From Alphaproteobacteria bacterium (GTDB lineage Bacteria; Pseudomonadota; Alphaproteobacteria; Micropepsales; Micropepsaceae), in NCBI GenBank assembly GCA_028871795.1, contig JAGWMG010000003.1:186001-250000 (forward strand): a DNA stretch of 64,000 bases, read 5' to 3'. The notes beneath the pieces are model-generated. The model was given only the letters and a program-made list of their open reading frames with translations. It did no database searches and was not told where the DNA came from. The position numbers were made by a program, and so were the translations under genes. Positions 35,289 to 44,590 of the stretch are shown one piece after another (the stretch's first letter is position 1; the number at the start of each line of letters is the position of its first letter).

Positions 35289-36137
35289 ATGGAAACGAAA
35301 GCGAGTTATGTGGCCGTAGGCGCCTTCGTGTTGACGTGCATGTTGGGCCTGGTCATCACCCTGCTGTGGCTGGCGGGCCTGCAGTACAATACGGAATACG
35401 CCTATTACCAGACCTATTTCACCGGCCCGGTGAACGGCCTCGGGAAAGGCACCACGGTGCGCTATAACGGCATCGACGTGGGGCGGGTCGACGACGTCAA
35501 ATTCGATCCCAACGACCCGCAGAAGGTCATCGCTTCGCTGCAGGTCCAGCCGAATCTCGGACTCAGGTCGGACTCCGTCACTTCGATGGAATCGGAAGGC
35601 CTGACCGGCGGCTCCTATGTGGAAATCTCCGGCGGCAGCAAAAACGCGCCGCTGCTGACCGCCGTAAACGGCCAGAAATATCCGGTCATCAAATCCGCGC
35701 CATCCACGTTGCAGAAGCTCGCGGCGGGCGCGCCGCAATTGCTGGAGAAACTCAACTTGGCCGCGGATCGTCTTAACGGCGTGCTGACCGAGGAGAACCA
35801 GAAGGCTTTCGCACACATCCTGGCCAACCTCGACCGCACGACGGGAGTCCTGGCGGGCCGCTCAGGCGAACTCGATTCGACGCTCGTCAACCTTTCAAAG
35901 ACCGCCAAGTCCTTGCCCGGCACGGTTGCGGATGCCGATGCCGCCGCGAAAAAGATCGGCCGGCTGTCCGACGACACCGACGGCTTTGTCAAAGGCGAGG
36001 GCTTGGCGCAGCTTGCGGAATTGCTCGCGGACACCAGAAAACTCGTCGTCAGCCTCAACAAACTTTCGGACGAACTCAACCGTCAACCGACGAAGGTCCT
36101 CTTCGGCGACCGGCGCAAGGGATACACACCAAAATGA
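35289..36137 (+). CDS. mlaD: MlaD-family MCE-domain protein
   Basis: A 282-residue periplasmic MCE protein anchored by one N-terminal helix (VAVGAFVLTCMLGLVITLLWLAG). The MCE domain covers ~35-120 (YQTYFTGPVNGLGKGTTVRY, VTSMESEGLTGGSYVEISGG), followed by a long helical C-terminal tail. It forms the lipid-conducting ring of the Mla complex. AGAGGTAAGG upstream serves as ribosome-binding site. The stop overlaps the auxiliary lipoprotein start (ATGA). Confidence 0.92.
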   Translation: METKASYVAVGAFVLTCMLGLVITLLWLAGLQYNTEYAYYQTYFTGPVNGLGKGTTVRYNGIDVGRVDDVKFDPNDPQKVIASLQVQPNLGLRSDSVTSMESEGLTGGSYVEISGGSKNAPLLTAVNGQKYPVIKSAPSTLQKLAAGAPQLLEKLNLAADRLNGVLTEENQKAFAHILANLDRTTGVLAGRSGELDSTLVNLSKTAKSLPGTVADADAAAKKIGRLSDDTDGFVKGEGLAQLAELLADTRKLVVSLNKLSDELNRQPTKVLFGDRRKGYTPK

Positions 36138-36766
36138 AAGCGACTCCATCTTTGCTGCTCAGCCGCCGCCTGCTGCTGGCCGGCGCCGGCGGGTTCGCGC
36201 TTGCCAGTTGCGGCGACTTGATCGGTCCTCCCCAGGCGCCAAAGCTCTACGTCCTCAAGCCCGCGCTCCCGCCTGCGGCTCCCGGAGCTAAAATCAAATG
36301 GGCGTTGTCGATCGCTCTGCCCAATGCGTCCGCGGGTCTCGACACCGACCGCATCGCGATCCTGCGGCCGCCGTCGGGGATGGACTACTACGCAGACGCG
36401 GCGTGGCCCGATCGCCTGCCCGGTCTCGTGCAAGACGCGCTGTTGCTGGCCTTCGAGGAAAGCAGACGCATCGGCGCCGTAGCCCGCGACAGCGAAGCCG
36501 CGCATTCCGACTACATTCTGTCGCTCGATCTGCGCGACTTCGAGGCGCGCTACGATCAGCCGGACGGCGTGCCCGTGGCCGTCGTGCGTATCGGTGCCAC
36601 ACTGATCGCCGCGAGGAAACGCGACATCGCCGGCCACCTCGACGCCGCGGAGGAGGCGCCCGCAAGCCGGAATTCCGTCGCAGCGGCGGTTGCGGCGCTC
36701 GACGAAGCGCTGGCCCGCGCGCTGGCGAAGATCGTGGACTGGACGCTGGCGGTGCCGAAACCGTGA
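36134..36766 (+). CDS. ABC-type transport auxiliary lipoprotein (PqiC-like)
   Basis: A 210-residue lipoprotein with lipobox ALASC (Cys ~31) and the ABC_trans_aux/DUF330 pattern: PKLYVLKPALPP, WALSIALPNASAGLDTDRIAIL, ADAAWPDRLPGLVQDALLLAFE. Homologues such as PqiC sit in the outer membrane and dock the MCE protein. It completes the Mla-type operon as its last gene, coupled by ATGA overlap to mlaD. Some relatives act in toluene-tolerance or PqiABC systems. Confidence 0.87.
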   Translation: MKATPSLLLSRRLLLAGAGGFALASCGDLIGPPQAPKLYVLKPALPPAAPGAKIKWALSIALPNASAGLDTDRIAILRPPSGMDYYADAAWPDRLPGLVQDALLLAFEESRRIGAVARDSEAAHSDYILSLDLRDFEARYDQPDGVPVAVVRIGATLIAARKRDIAGHLDAAEEAPASRNSVAAAVAALDEALARALAKIVDWTLAVPKP

Positions 36767-36973
36767 AGCGGATCGTGCCCTGACCGGTCACTTGGCGCCC
36801 TCGCCCAAGCCGAAGCACCGCTACTCTATGTCTTTGTTTTTCGCAACGCTTAGGCGGAAAACCGCACACACTTTTCCACGCGTTGCTCTAGCCGTATTGC
36901 GGATAGTGATTGAATTGCGGCGGCGATTTGCCTATCCATTCACGCCCGCCCCCGCCGACGCCCGGAGAACCAC

Positions 36974-38170
36974 TTGCTGGAAGCAATCGCGAAAAACGCA
37001 GGGCTGAGGATTGTTCCGGTCGAAGCCCGCGGCCAGTGGCGCGAGTTCCATCGCCTTCCCTATTCCTTGTACAAAGGCGATCCGAACTGGGTCGCGCCGC
37101 TTCTCCTCGAGCGGAAAATCCATTTCGACAAGGCCCACAATCCATTCTTTCGGCACGCCAAGGCCGCGTTCTGGCTCGCCACTCGCGACGGCGTTCCCGT
37201 CGGGCGCATCACGGCCCAGATCGATGCCCTGCATCTGGCGCGTTACAACGACGCCACAGGCCATTTCGGATTCATCGAGGGGACCGACGATCCGGCCGTG
37301 TTCGAGGCGCTGCTCGGCACGGCCGAGGCCTGGCTGCGATCCGAAGGCATGCGCCGCTGCGTCGGTCCGGTGAGCTTTTCGATGTGGGACGAGCCGGGAC
37401 TTCTGGTCGAGGGCTTCGACCGGCCTCCCGTCGTGCTGATGGGCCACGCGCTGCCCTATTACCAGAAACACATCGCGGCGCTGGGCTACACCCAGCTGCA
37501 GGATCTGCTGGCCTACGACTACGAGAACGGCCTGCCGCTGCCGCCGACCATGGAGCGGATCATCGCCCGCGCGCAGGAAAAGCACCAGTTCCGCTTTCGC
37601 CCGATCCGCATGGACCGCAAGAACTTTGCCTCCGAAGTCGCGCTCTTGCTGGAGATCCTGAACGACGCGTGGTCCGACAACTGGGGCTTCGTGACGATGA
37701 CGCAGGCCGAGGTCGACGACATGGCCTCGATGTTCAAGATCCTGCTTCGCCCCGATGCCGTCGTCATCGCCGAGTATGCCGGTGAAACGGCCGGCTTTGC
37801 CTTGACGCTTCCCAACATCAACGAGGCGATCAAAGACCTCGACGGACGTCTCTTGCCTTTCGGCTTTGCCAAACTGCTTTGGCGCTTGAAGATCTCCGGC
37901 ATACCGTCGGTGCGCATGGCGCTGATGGGCGTGCGGCGCAAATGGCAGAATTCCCAGATCGGCGCGGTTCTCGCCCTTTCGATCGTCCAACGTGCGCGGA
38001 TCAGCACGTTCGAGCACGGCGGCCTGCGCGCGGAATTGTCGTGGATTCTCGATTCCAACGAGCGCATGAAGCACATGCTGACGCTCGTCGGCGGAACCGT
38101 CTACAAACGGTATCGGATCTACGAAAAGGCGCTTTCCGGGAGCTCAGATGGGTGCGGCGCCGAGCACTGA
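36974..38170 (+). CDS. GNAT-type acyltransferase, candidate bacterial ceramide synthase
   Basis: A 398-residue protein with a GNAT core, starting MLEAIAKNAGLRIVPVEARG and carrying REFHRLPYSLYKGDPNWVAPL and HNPFFRHAKAAFWLATRDG, typical of a large family often misnamed hypothetical or dATP pyrophosphohydrolase. The Caulobacter ceramide synthase is, as I recall, a member of this family and acylates the amine of a sphingoid base. The next gene, convergent and overlapping by 27 bases, is a serine palmitoyltransferase-like enzyme, which strengthens the assignment. The overlap reaches into the C-terminal tail (SGSSDGCGAEH). Substrate is inferred, not proven. Confidence 0.68.
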   Translation: MLEAIAKNAGLRIVPVEARGQWREFHRLPYSLYKGDPNWVAPLLLERKIHFDKAHNPFFRHAKAAFWLATRDGVPVGRITAQIDALHLARYNDATGHFGFIEGTDDPAVFEALLGTAEAWLRSEGMRRCVGPVSFSMWDEPGLLVEGFDRPPVVLMGHALPYYQKHIAALGYTQLQDLLAYDYENGLPLPPTMERIIARAQEKHQFRFRPIRMDRKNFASEVALLLEILNDAWSDNWGFVTMTQAEVDDMASMFKILLRPDAVVIAEYAGETAGFALTLPNINEAIKDLDGRLLPFGFAKLLWRLKISGIPSVRMALMGVRRKWQNSQIGAVLALSIVQRARISTFEHGGLRAELSWILDSNERMKHMLTLVGGTVYKRYRIYEKALSGSSDGCGAEH

Positions 38171-39388
38171 CGCCGTGTGCCGGCGAGTGCCCGCCGGCAT
38201 GGCCGCAAAAAATTCCTCCAGCGCGCCCACCGTGCGGTCGATGTCTTCCGAAGTGTGGCGCGCCGAGATGAAGAACCGGATGCGGGGCAGACCCTTGGGC
38301 ACGGCAAGCGTCACGATCGGCGGCGCATAGATGCCCCGCTTGAGAAGGAAATCCGCGCCTTCCATCGTGCTCTTCAGATCGGGAAAGAGCACCGGAACGA
38401 TGCCGTGGCCCGCAGCGCTGCCGGTCTCAAGATGCGCCTCCTGGGCCTTCCTGAGAAAATACTGCGCATTCGTCTGAAGCGCCGTTACGCGTTCGGGCTC
38501 CGCTGCGATCAGTTCCAGCGCCGCCTGGGCCGCCGCAGCGATCACCGGCGGCAAGCCGACGCTGTAGACGAAGCCGGGCAGTGTGTAGCGCATCCAATCG
38601 AGCACCGATCTTTGGGCACAGATGAAACCGCCGCAGGACGCAAAGGTCTTCGAAAGCGTCCCTATGATGATGTCGATGCGCCGCGGGTCCTCGCCGAAAT
38701 ATTCGCTCACGCCCTGGCCGTTTGCACCAAGCACCCCGATCGAATGCGCCTCGTCGACCAGAAGCCAACAACCGAAGCTGTCCTTCAGCGCGAGGAGCTC
38801 GGGAAGATTGGCAATGTCCCCGTCCATGCTGTAGAGGCTTTCGACCACGATAAGGCAGCTGCGATAGTTCGACCGCGCTTCCTTCAGGAGCGACTGGAGA
38901 TGTTCCATGTCGTTGTGCCGGAACTCCAACGCCGCGGCTTTGCACCCCATGATTCCGGATACGATGCTGTTGTGGCTGAGCTCGTCATAAAGAATGAGGT
39001 CGCGTCTGCCCATGAGATGGGAGATCGTCGTGAGGTTCGTCAGATAGCCGCTCACCAGCGAGAGACAGGCGTCCGCACCGACGAATTTCGCCAGCGCATT
39101 CTCAAAATCGGCATGGATCAGACGCTCGCCTCCGACGAGCCGGGAACCCAACGCGCCGACGCCGAGCTTGTCCAATGCCGAATGAGCCGCATTCTTGATC
39201 GCCGGATGATCGGCCAGCCCGAGATAGTCATAATTCGCAAAACTGATGAGCGAGCCGCCCTTCCGGCTGACCTCGTCCCGCAGCCGATCCAGCGGCACAA
39301 ACCAGGGATTGCCGCCGTCGAGGATCGCGCGTCCGGCCAGCCGCGCACGCCGCTCCGCGTACGCCACCAGTGATTGATCAGATGGCAT
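38144..39388 (-). CDS. spt: Serine palmitoyltransferase-like alpha-oxoamine synthase
   Basis: A 414-residue fold-type I PLP enzyme of the alpha-oxoamine synthase family, which joins an acyl thioester to an amino acid with loss of CO2. Key residues: His139 (YDELSHNS), Asp212/His215 (VDEAHSIG), PLP Lys247 (GTLSKTFASCGG) and the N-terminal FANYDYLGLADHP and GSRLVGG motifs. Family members include SPT, AONS (BioF), KBL and ALAS. Neighbouring GNAT acyltransferase, SDR and glycosyltransferase genes, and absence of bio or heme genes, favour 3-ketosphinganine formation from serine and an acyl donor. Same strand as the GT39/membrane/SDR genes, 233 bases downstream. Confidence 0.75.
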   Translation of the reverse strand: MPSDQSLVAYAERRARLAGRAILDGGNPWFVPLDRLRDEVSRKGGSLISFANYDYLGLADHPAIKNAAHSALDKLGVGALGSRLVGGERLIHADFENALAKFVGADACLSLVSGYLTNLTTISHLMGRRDLILYDELSHNSIVSGIMGCKAAALEFRHNDMEHLQSLLKEARSNYRSCLIVVESLYSMDGDIANLPELLALKDSFGCWLLVDEAHSIGVLGANGQGVSEYFGEDPRRIDIIIGTLSKTFASCGGFICAQRSVLDWMRYTLPGFVYSVGLPPVIAAAAQAALELIAAEPERVTALQTNAQYFLRKAQEAHLETGSAAGHGIVPVLFPDLKSTMEGADFLLKRGIYAPPIVTLAVPKGLPRIRFFISARHTSEDIDRTVGALEEFFAAMPAGTRRHTASVLGAAPI

Positions 39389-39621
39389 TCCGTGCGCGCC
39401 CCTCGTGATGTTTTGCCACTATGATCGTGCGGCGAAAGGCAAGTCAAGTTCTGGAGTTACGGCCGGAATGGTATTGGTATTTTTCTTGCGGGATATACGG
39501 ATTCCTCCTTACGGCCCGCAGACGTTCCCGTTCCCGGTTCGCTGCCTTGGGTGCGGCATCGGTTGCCGAGGATGTCTGCGACTGCGTCGTAATCTCCGCC
39601 CCAGCGGACGCCGCCGGGGCA

Positions 39622-41379
39622 TCAGGTCCCGTGCCCTGCCGGGGCGGTCTGCACGGGGACACGCTCGAAGATGTAGACGGTCTGCGCCAAGCTCTCATAC
39701 CCGTCCACGGGCGGCCACAATCCGGGCGCGTATGTGGATTTGTGTGCCAACCGGTACGAAAGCATGCCCTTGAACAAGGCCCTGAAATAATTGCGGGCGT
39801 CCATCTCCTTGAAACTGGATTGCTGGACGTTCTGGATCGCCCGGCCGTCGTCAGGCGCCGCAAGGTTCCGTTTCAGATAGGCCCCCACCCAGAACGCGCT
39901 AACCACAAGGAGGCGCGGATGTCGCGCCTCGATCAATACAAAAGGCGGGTCGATCTCCACGACGTGCGGCAATGGATTACGTACCGTCAACGGTTTCCGG
40001 TCGAGACGGGTCACGATCGCATCCCGGGGGAAGCGCGGCAGATAGACGTTCAGACCATAGGTCTCGATCATGTCGCCCGGGCGTACCTCGGCGTCCAGCC
40101 AGCGCTCCGCGTCGTAGCGCGGATCCGCGACGAACGCGGCGTCGATACCCGCACAGCGATAGAACGCAATGGCTGCGACGATCACAACGAGTCCGCGGGC
40201 GGCGTATTTGATCAACGGCCGCGGCGCGAAGACAAGTCTGTCGACGGCGACGCCGATATAGACGGCGATGAAGATCGACTGCGGCAGCAGAAAGCGGTTC
40301 TCGGTGCGCAGCGCCACGAAGTTGAATGCGACCGTGAACGAGATCATCGCCAGCAAGGGCAGCAGGCCGGCGACAAACAGGGAGCGTTGGTCGCGCGGTC
40401 GAATGACGTGAAGCACGACACCGAATGCGCCGAGCAGAGCCGCGGCGGACGGATAATAGCGCGGGAAATACGCCCACATGTCCTGCAAGAGACGCAGGCG
40501 GCCGGTCCAGTCGTCCCGGTATTGTGCGTAATCGGTGCTGGCCTGGCCGGTCAGGAACGCGATCCGCGCCGCAAAACCGGTAGGGTTGACGATCGCGCCG
40601 TCGATCGCGAGCAGCGCCAGCACGGCGACGCCTGCCCAAAGAAGAAACGTCACAATCACACCGCGCACGTTTTGCCGGGGCCAACGGTCGAGGGCGAACC
40701 ACATCGCGAGCGCGAGCGGCACACTCGCCAGGAAGACGGCGTAGGCCTGGTCCTTGGTGGCGACGGCGGCTGCCGCAGACAGCGCGGCCCAACGCAAGTG
40801 CCGAGGTTCGTGTTCCGCAATCGCGCGCATCCAACCCCATAAAGAGAGCGCGGACCAGAACAGATACGGACCGTCCAGATTGGTGACTTGGCCGTAATAG
40901 ACCAGGGCCGCATTGAGGGCACATGCCGCGGCAGCGCATAAACCGGCTCGCCTGCCGCCGATCGTTTCGGCCATCTTTGCGACCAGATAGACGGTTCCGA
41001 CCGACATGGCCGTGCTGACCAGCCGCGCGACTACCGCAAAGAACGTCATATAGGGCGCCTGGATGATCTCGGCGATCACATCGTGCCGGGTCAGCGAATG
41101 CGCCTTGAACAGCGCGATTAACCATCCCGGAGAGGTCAGTATCGCAAGCAGGATCATATGGAGCGGCGGATAGGTGAAATAGGAGCCGCTCTTGTAGGTC
41201 AGGGCCATGCCGACAAGGAAATTGCGCGGAGCTATCCCGTCATCATCCCAGCCGTCCGAAGCCGGCAGGCCCCAGGTAATACCGGCGAAGCGAAGGACTG
41301 CCGCGGCGCAGAGGATCCAGAAAAGCGGCGAGCGACTCCAGCGCGCCAGCCGACTATGCAGAGCGGACAGTCCACTCAC
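39622..41379 (-). CDS. GT39-family membrane glycosyltransferase
   Basis: A 585-residue polytopic glycosyltransferase (PMT/ArnT class). The first periplasmic loop holds the acidic motif DGWDDDGIAPRNFLVG (residues ~42-57); about eleven helices follow, then a soluble C-terminal domain (~420-585). It uses a polyprenyl-phosphate sugar on the periplasmic face, here probably to glycosylate a lipid made by the adjacent genes. The start is GTG at 41379, overlapping the upstream stop as GTGA. The genes SDR - membrane protein - GT39 - SPT-like run in one direction. Confidence 0.85.
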   Translation of the reverse strand: MSGLSALHSRLARWSRSPLFWILCAAAVLRFAGITWGLPASDGWDDDGIAPRNFLVGMALTYKSGSYFTYPPLHMILLAILTSPGWLIALFKAHSLTRHDVIAEIIQAPYMTFFAVVARLVSTAMSVGTVYLVAKMAETIGGRRAGLCAAAACALNAALVYYGQVTNLDGPYLFWSALSLWGWMRAIAEHEPRHLRWAALSAAAAVATKDQAYAVFLASVPLALAMWFALDRWPRQNVRGVIVTFLLWAGVAVLALLAIDGAIVNPTGFAARIAFLTGQASTDYAQYRDDWTGRLRLLQDMWAYFPRYYPSAAALLGAFGVVLHVIRPRDQRSLFVAGLLPLLAMISFTVAFNFVALRTENRFLLPQSIFIAVYIGVAVDRLVFAPRPLIKYAARGLVVIVAAIAFYRCAGIDAAFVADPRYDAERWLDAEVRPGDMIETYGLNVYLPRFPRDAIVTRLDRKPLTVRNPLPHVVEIDPPFVLIEARHPRLLVVSAFWVGAYLKRNLAAPDDGRAIQNVQQSSFKEMDARNYFRALFKGMLSYRLAHKSTYAPGLWPPVDGYESLAQTVYIFERVPVQTAPAGHGT

Positions 41380-42338
41380 GATGCGGGTTGATCCGCGCTG
41401 CGCCGGATTTGAAATTGTTCGAAGAGCCACGGCAATCCGACCAGCGCGAATTCCTGAAGCAGACTGAACGCCGTCATAATCACCAGGACCGCCGCCACCC
41501 TGGGGGCGGACACATCCAGCAGCCCCGCGGCGGCAATTCCGACCCCGACGAAGACAAGTTCCTTGTTCGGCACCAGCGGCAGCCGCGTTACCAGAAGACG
41601 CAAGGCGACAAACTCCAAGCAGACGGCCGCCGAGGGCAAAGCCCCCGAAAGCAGCCATAGCACAAATTCAAGCACAAGCGCCGCTACGCTGCGCACGAGA
41701 TGGATGGCAAACGTCGTCGCGACGTCGCCGCGGCTCAACGCGGTGACCCTGCGGCCGCCGAGGATCAGGGCAAGGCAAAGGACCAGCGGAAGCGAGCCGA
41801 CCGATACCAATGTCCACATATGGGCCGGCAAGAACGACGGCAATTTCATTACGCCGCTCGCCACCAGGGCAAGTAGCATCAACCAGACGATCGCCAGACC
41901 CGCACCCGCGGAAAGAACATTCGTGTCCTTTACCGCGTGCAACAGAACGCCCTTTTTCAAATCCAGATTTTTTCTGGCCCAGAAGAAAAAATAAGCCTCG
42001 CCGGAATAATCCACCATGACGTTGTTCATGTATCGCTTGCGCATCATAACGGAGAACGGGAGCAATCGGCCGACGCCCAGCAAATTGCGATAGATGATGA
42101 GATCGGCGACGGGCTGAACGAAGAACGGCAGCAGCAGGACAAGGTAGAAGCCCGGCGCGCGCGGCCGCGCATCCCAGACATGGAGCCATCCAAGCTGCGT
42201 CAGGCTGTAGCCCACAAATGCGAGCAGAAGAACCGGAACGCTCCAGCGGAGCAGGCGCAGCGCCGCCTTCCCCCAGCGGGCGTTCAGACTGGCGGCGGCG
42301 CGCGCGAGTTCGCGCCAGATCTGCAGAAACATCCGCAT
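41376..42338 (-). CDS. Multi-pass membrane protein, remotely LPG-synthase/flippase-like
   Basis: A 320-residue protein with about eight hydrophobic segments. A conserved-looking central loop (RYMNNVMVDYSGEAYFFFWA) and a late LRLLVTRLPLVPNKELVFVG resemble the membrane part of the UPF0104/lysyl-phosphatidylglycerol synthase group only remotely. It could move or present a lipid-linked sugar for the GT39 enzyme, which follows with a 4-base overlap; that is inference. The ATG at 42338 is chosen for GGAAAG upstream; an ATG at 42377 adds 13 residues. Confidence 0.7.
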   Translation of the reverse strand: MRMFLQIWRELARAAASLNARWGKAALRLLRWSVPVLLLAFVGYSLTQLGWLHVWDARPRAPGFYLVLLLPFFVQPVADLIIYRNLLGVGRLLPFSVMMRKRYMNNVMVDYSGEAYFFFWARKNLDLKKGVLLHAVKDTNVLSAGAGLAIVWLMLLALVASGVMKLPSFLPAHMWTLVSVGSLPLVLCLALILGGRRVTALSRGDVATTFAIHLVRSVAALVLEFVLWLLSGALPSAAVCLEFVALRLLVTRLPLVPNKELVFVGVGIAAAGLLDVSAPRVAAVLVIMTAFSLLQEFALVGLPWLFEQFQIRRSADQPAS

Positions 42339-42424
42339 ACGCAACTTTCCGATGGATAAACGCCGGTCCGAAGGCAAAAATGCGACCGCCTACTGTACAA
42401 CGACAGTTGCCCCGCGGGCAATGT

Positions 42425-43183
42425 TCATCGCGCGGCGCGCGCGAGCACGGCGCGCATGATGGCGCGCGGCACCAAGCCGGCTGCCGCGCGGATTACCGCG
42501 AATTGCCAAGGAACGACGATGCGCCGCGCGCCGCGTTCGATCTTTCTCGCGATGATCGCGGCAGCCTCGTCGGCGCCGATGAGAAACGGCCTCGGTTCCC
42601 TGAGGCTTCGGCTCATCGGCGTGTCGACGAAGCCCGGCGAGACCAGCGTTACGCGAACGCCATATTTTGCGAGCCGCAATTCAAGCGCTTCTGCGAACAG
42701 CGCAAGCCCCGCTTTGGTCCCGGCGTAGAGGGGCGCCATCGGCAGGGGAAAGGATTCCGCGATGGAGCCGATAAAAACGATCCGTCCGCGGCCGCGCTTC
42801 GCCATGCGCTCCGCGATAAGGTTCGCCCCGACGACGGGCGCGGTGAAATTCACGCCCGCCATCCTTTCCGCTGCACCCACGTCCTGCGCCGCGCGATCGC
42901 GTGGAAGGCTGCCGCCGAGACCGGCGTTGAAGATGACAAGGTCGAACGGGTTGCGCGTATCCGCCGCCTCGAGATTTTCGACAATCTGGTTAAGTTCGGC
43001 GAGGTCGAAACAGGTAGTCTCGATTTGTGCGCCGCGCGCGCGGCATTCTGCCGCCGTCGTATTGAGGCGTTCTTCGTTCCTTCCCCACAGGACGAGCCGT
43101 GCGCCCTGCGCCGCGTAGACGCGGGCGAGGCTTGCGCCAATGCCGCTCGAAGCGCCGGTAATCAGTATGGTTTTGGCCGACAT
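42425..43183 (-). CDS. Short-chain dehydrogenase/reductase, candidate 3-ketosphinganine reductase
   Basis: A 252-residue classical SDR. NAD(P) motif TGASSGIG (10-17), NAG at ~87, catalytic Ser140, Tyr153 and Lys157 (YAGTK), PG motif LVSPGFVDTPMS. It probably reduces a ketone on a lipid intermediate. Together with the SPT-like enzyme and the GNAT acyltransferase it would complete a minimal sphingoid/ceramide pathway, although the Caulobacter reductase is, as I recall, an extended SDR and this is the classical type. Starts at the ATG at 43183; first gene of the minus-strand series. Confidence 0.82.
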   Translation of the reverse strand: MSAKTILITGASSGIGASLARVYAAQGARLVLWGRNEERLNTTAAECRARGAQIETTCFDLAELNQIVENLEAADTRNPFDLVIFNAGLGGSLPRDRAAQDVGAAERMAGVNFTAPVVGANLIAERMAKRGRGRIVFIGSIAESFPLPMAPLYAGTKAGLALFAEALELRLAKYGVRVTLVSPGFVDTPMSRSLREPRPFLIGADEAAAIIARKIERGARRIVVPWQFAVIRAAAGLVPRAIMRAVLARAAR

Positions 43184-43330
43184 CGGCTCTGCTGCGCTAG
43201 AAATAGGGATAACACCGATATATACCGCATGTGCAACCCCCGGTATGGCGTTGGTGCACAAACGCATTGACAAGGCCACGCTCGCGCTCTCATGTAAAGG
43301 CCATTATTAAGGGCGGCTTAGGGACAGCTT

Positions 43331-44590
43331 GTGGTTTCCGTTCAGGCGCATAGGCGTGTCGAAGGGCGCGACGATGGTCGCCTGCGCGCTGTGGATTCAG
43401 GAATGCAGCTATCCGCCAACCAGCGGTCGCACCGCAAGGAGCAGCGCCCGCATCGCGTCGCGTTCGTGGCGAGTTCCTACAACTACATCAAGGACGGCGT
43501 CGCGCTGACCTTGAACCGATTGGTTGCGCACCTGGAGCGGCAGGGCGTCGAAGTGCTGGTCTTTGCGCCCGTCGGAAAGGTGCCGGCCTTCGCCCACCAC
43601 GGGACGGTCGTACCCGTTCCGTCGATGTCTTTGCCTCCGCGGCCTGAATATCGCCTGGCCTTCGGCCTGGACCGCCAGGCCGTGCAACGGCTGCGGGCGT
43701 TCCGGCCGGACATCATTCATATCGCGCTGGCGCCAGATTTCCTGGGTTACAGCGTATTGAAGATCGCCCAGAGCCTGAATATTCCGGTCGTCGCGTCCTA
43801 TCACACGCGCTTCGAGACCTATCTCAAGCATTATTGGTACGCGGCGGGTCTGACCGGCCTAGTGCGATCCTATCTGCGCCGCTCCTACGGCGTCTGCCGC
43901 GAGGTTTACGTTCCGAGCCGCTCCATGATCGAGACGCTGCTGGCAGACGGGTTCAGAAACAATCTCAAGCTCTGGCCGCGGGGCGTGGACACGGCGCACT
44001 TCAATCCCGTCAAGAGATCGGTTTCCTGGCGCACGAAACATGGCATCGGCGAAAACGAGCTCGTCGTCGTTTTCATCTCGCGGCTCGTGCGCGAGAAACG
44101 CCTTGACACGCTGGCCGCCGCGCTTCGGCATCTGGAGGCGGGCCGTATCACCCACCGCAGCGTGATCGTGGGCGACGGTCCTGAACGCGCCGTCCTTGAG
44201 CGGCACCTGCCCCATACGGTTTTCACCGGGTTTCTGGAGGGGGAGGAACTCGCCGAGGCCTATGCGTCGTCCGACATCTTCGTGTTTCCGAGCGAAACGG
44301 AGACTTTCGGCAACGTGACCCTGGAGGCGATGGCCTCGGGGCTTCCATGTATATGCGCCGATGCAACCGGCAGCCGCTCGCTGGTGATGCACGGCCGCAC
44401 CGGCTATCTCGCCAAGCCCGGAAGCGCACGGGAATTCGCGGATCATATCGCGGCACTGGCGCGCGATCCCGAGTTGCGGCGGCGGATGGGCGCGGCCGCC
44501 CGCGAGCGCAGCCTGGAGTTTTCCTGGGACGAAGCGATGGCGCGCATCCACGGCTATTACAAATCGCTGCTGGCGGAAACACAGGCATGA
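43331..44590 (+). CDS. GT4 glycosyltransferase (first of the divergent pair)
   Basis: A ~419-residue GT-B fold enzyme of family GT4, similar to lipid-sugar transferases such as MgtA/SqdX. N-domain: RVAFVASSYNYIKDGVALTL, ASYHTRFETYLKHYW; C-domain: VVFISRLVREKRLDTLAAAL, VIVGDGPE and the donor-binding FPSETETFGNVTLEAMASGLP. Probably adds a nucleotide-activated sugar to a membrane lipid in the cytoplasm. The start is uncertain: GTG at 43331 has AGGGA upstream, ATG at 43403 gives a more typical N-terminus. Its stop overlaps the next GT4 gene by ATGA. Confidence 0.88.
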   Translation: MVSVQAHRRVEGRDDGRLRAVDSGMQLSANQRSHRKEQRPHRVAFVASSYNYIKDGVALTLNRLVAHLERQGVEVLVFAPVGKVPAFAHHGTVVPVPSMSLPPRPEYRLAFGLDRQAVQRLRAFRPDIIHIALAPDFLGYSVLKIAQSLNIPVVASYHTRFETYLKHYWYAAGLTGLVRSYLRRSYGVCREVYVPSRSMIETLLADGFRNNLKLWPRGVDTAHFNPVKRSVSWRTKHGIGENELVVVFISRLVREKRLDTLAAALRHLEAGRITHRSVIVGDGPERAVLERHLPHTVFTGFLEGEELAEAYASSDIFVFPSETETFGNVTLEAMASGLPCICADATGSRSLVMHGRTGYLAKPGSAREFADHIAALARDPELRRRMGAAARERSLEFSWDEAMARIHGYYKSLLAETQA

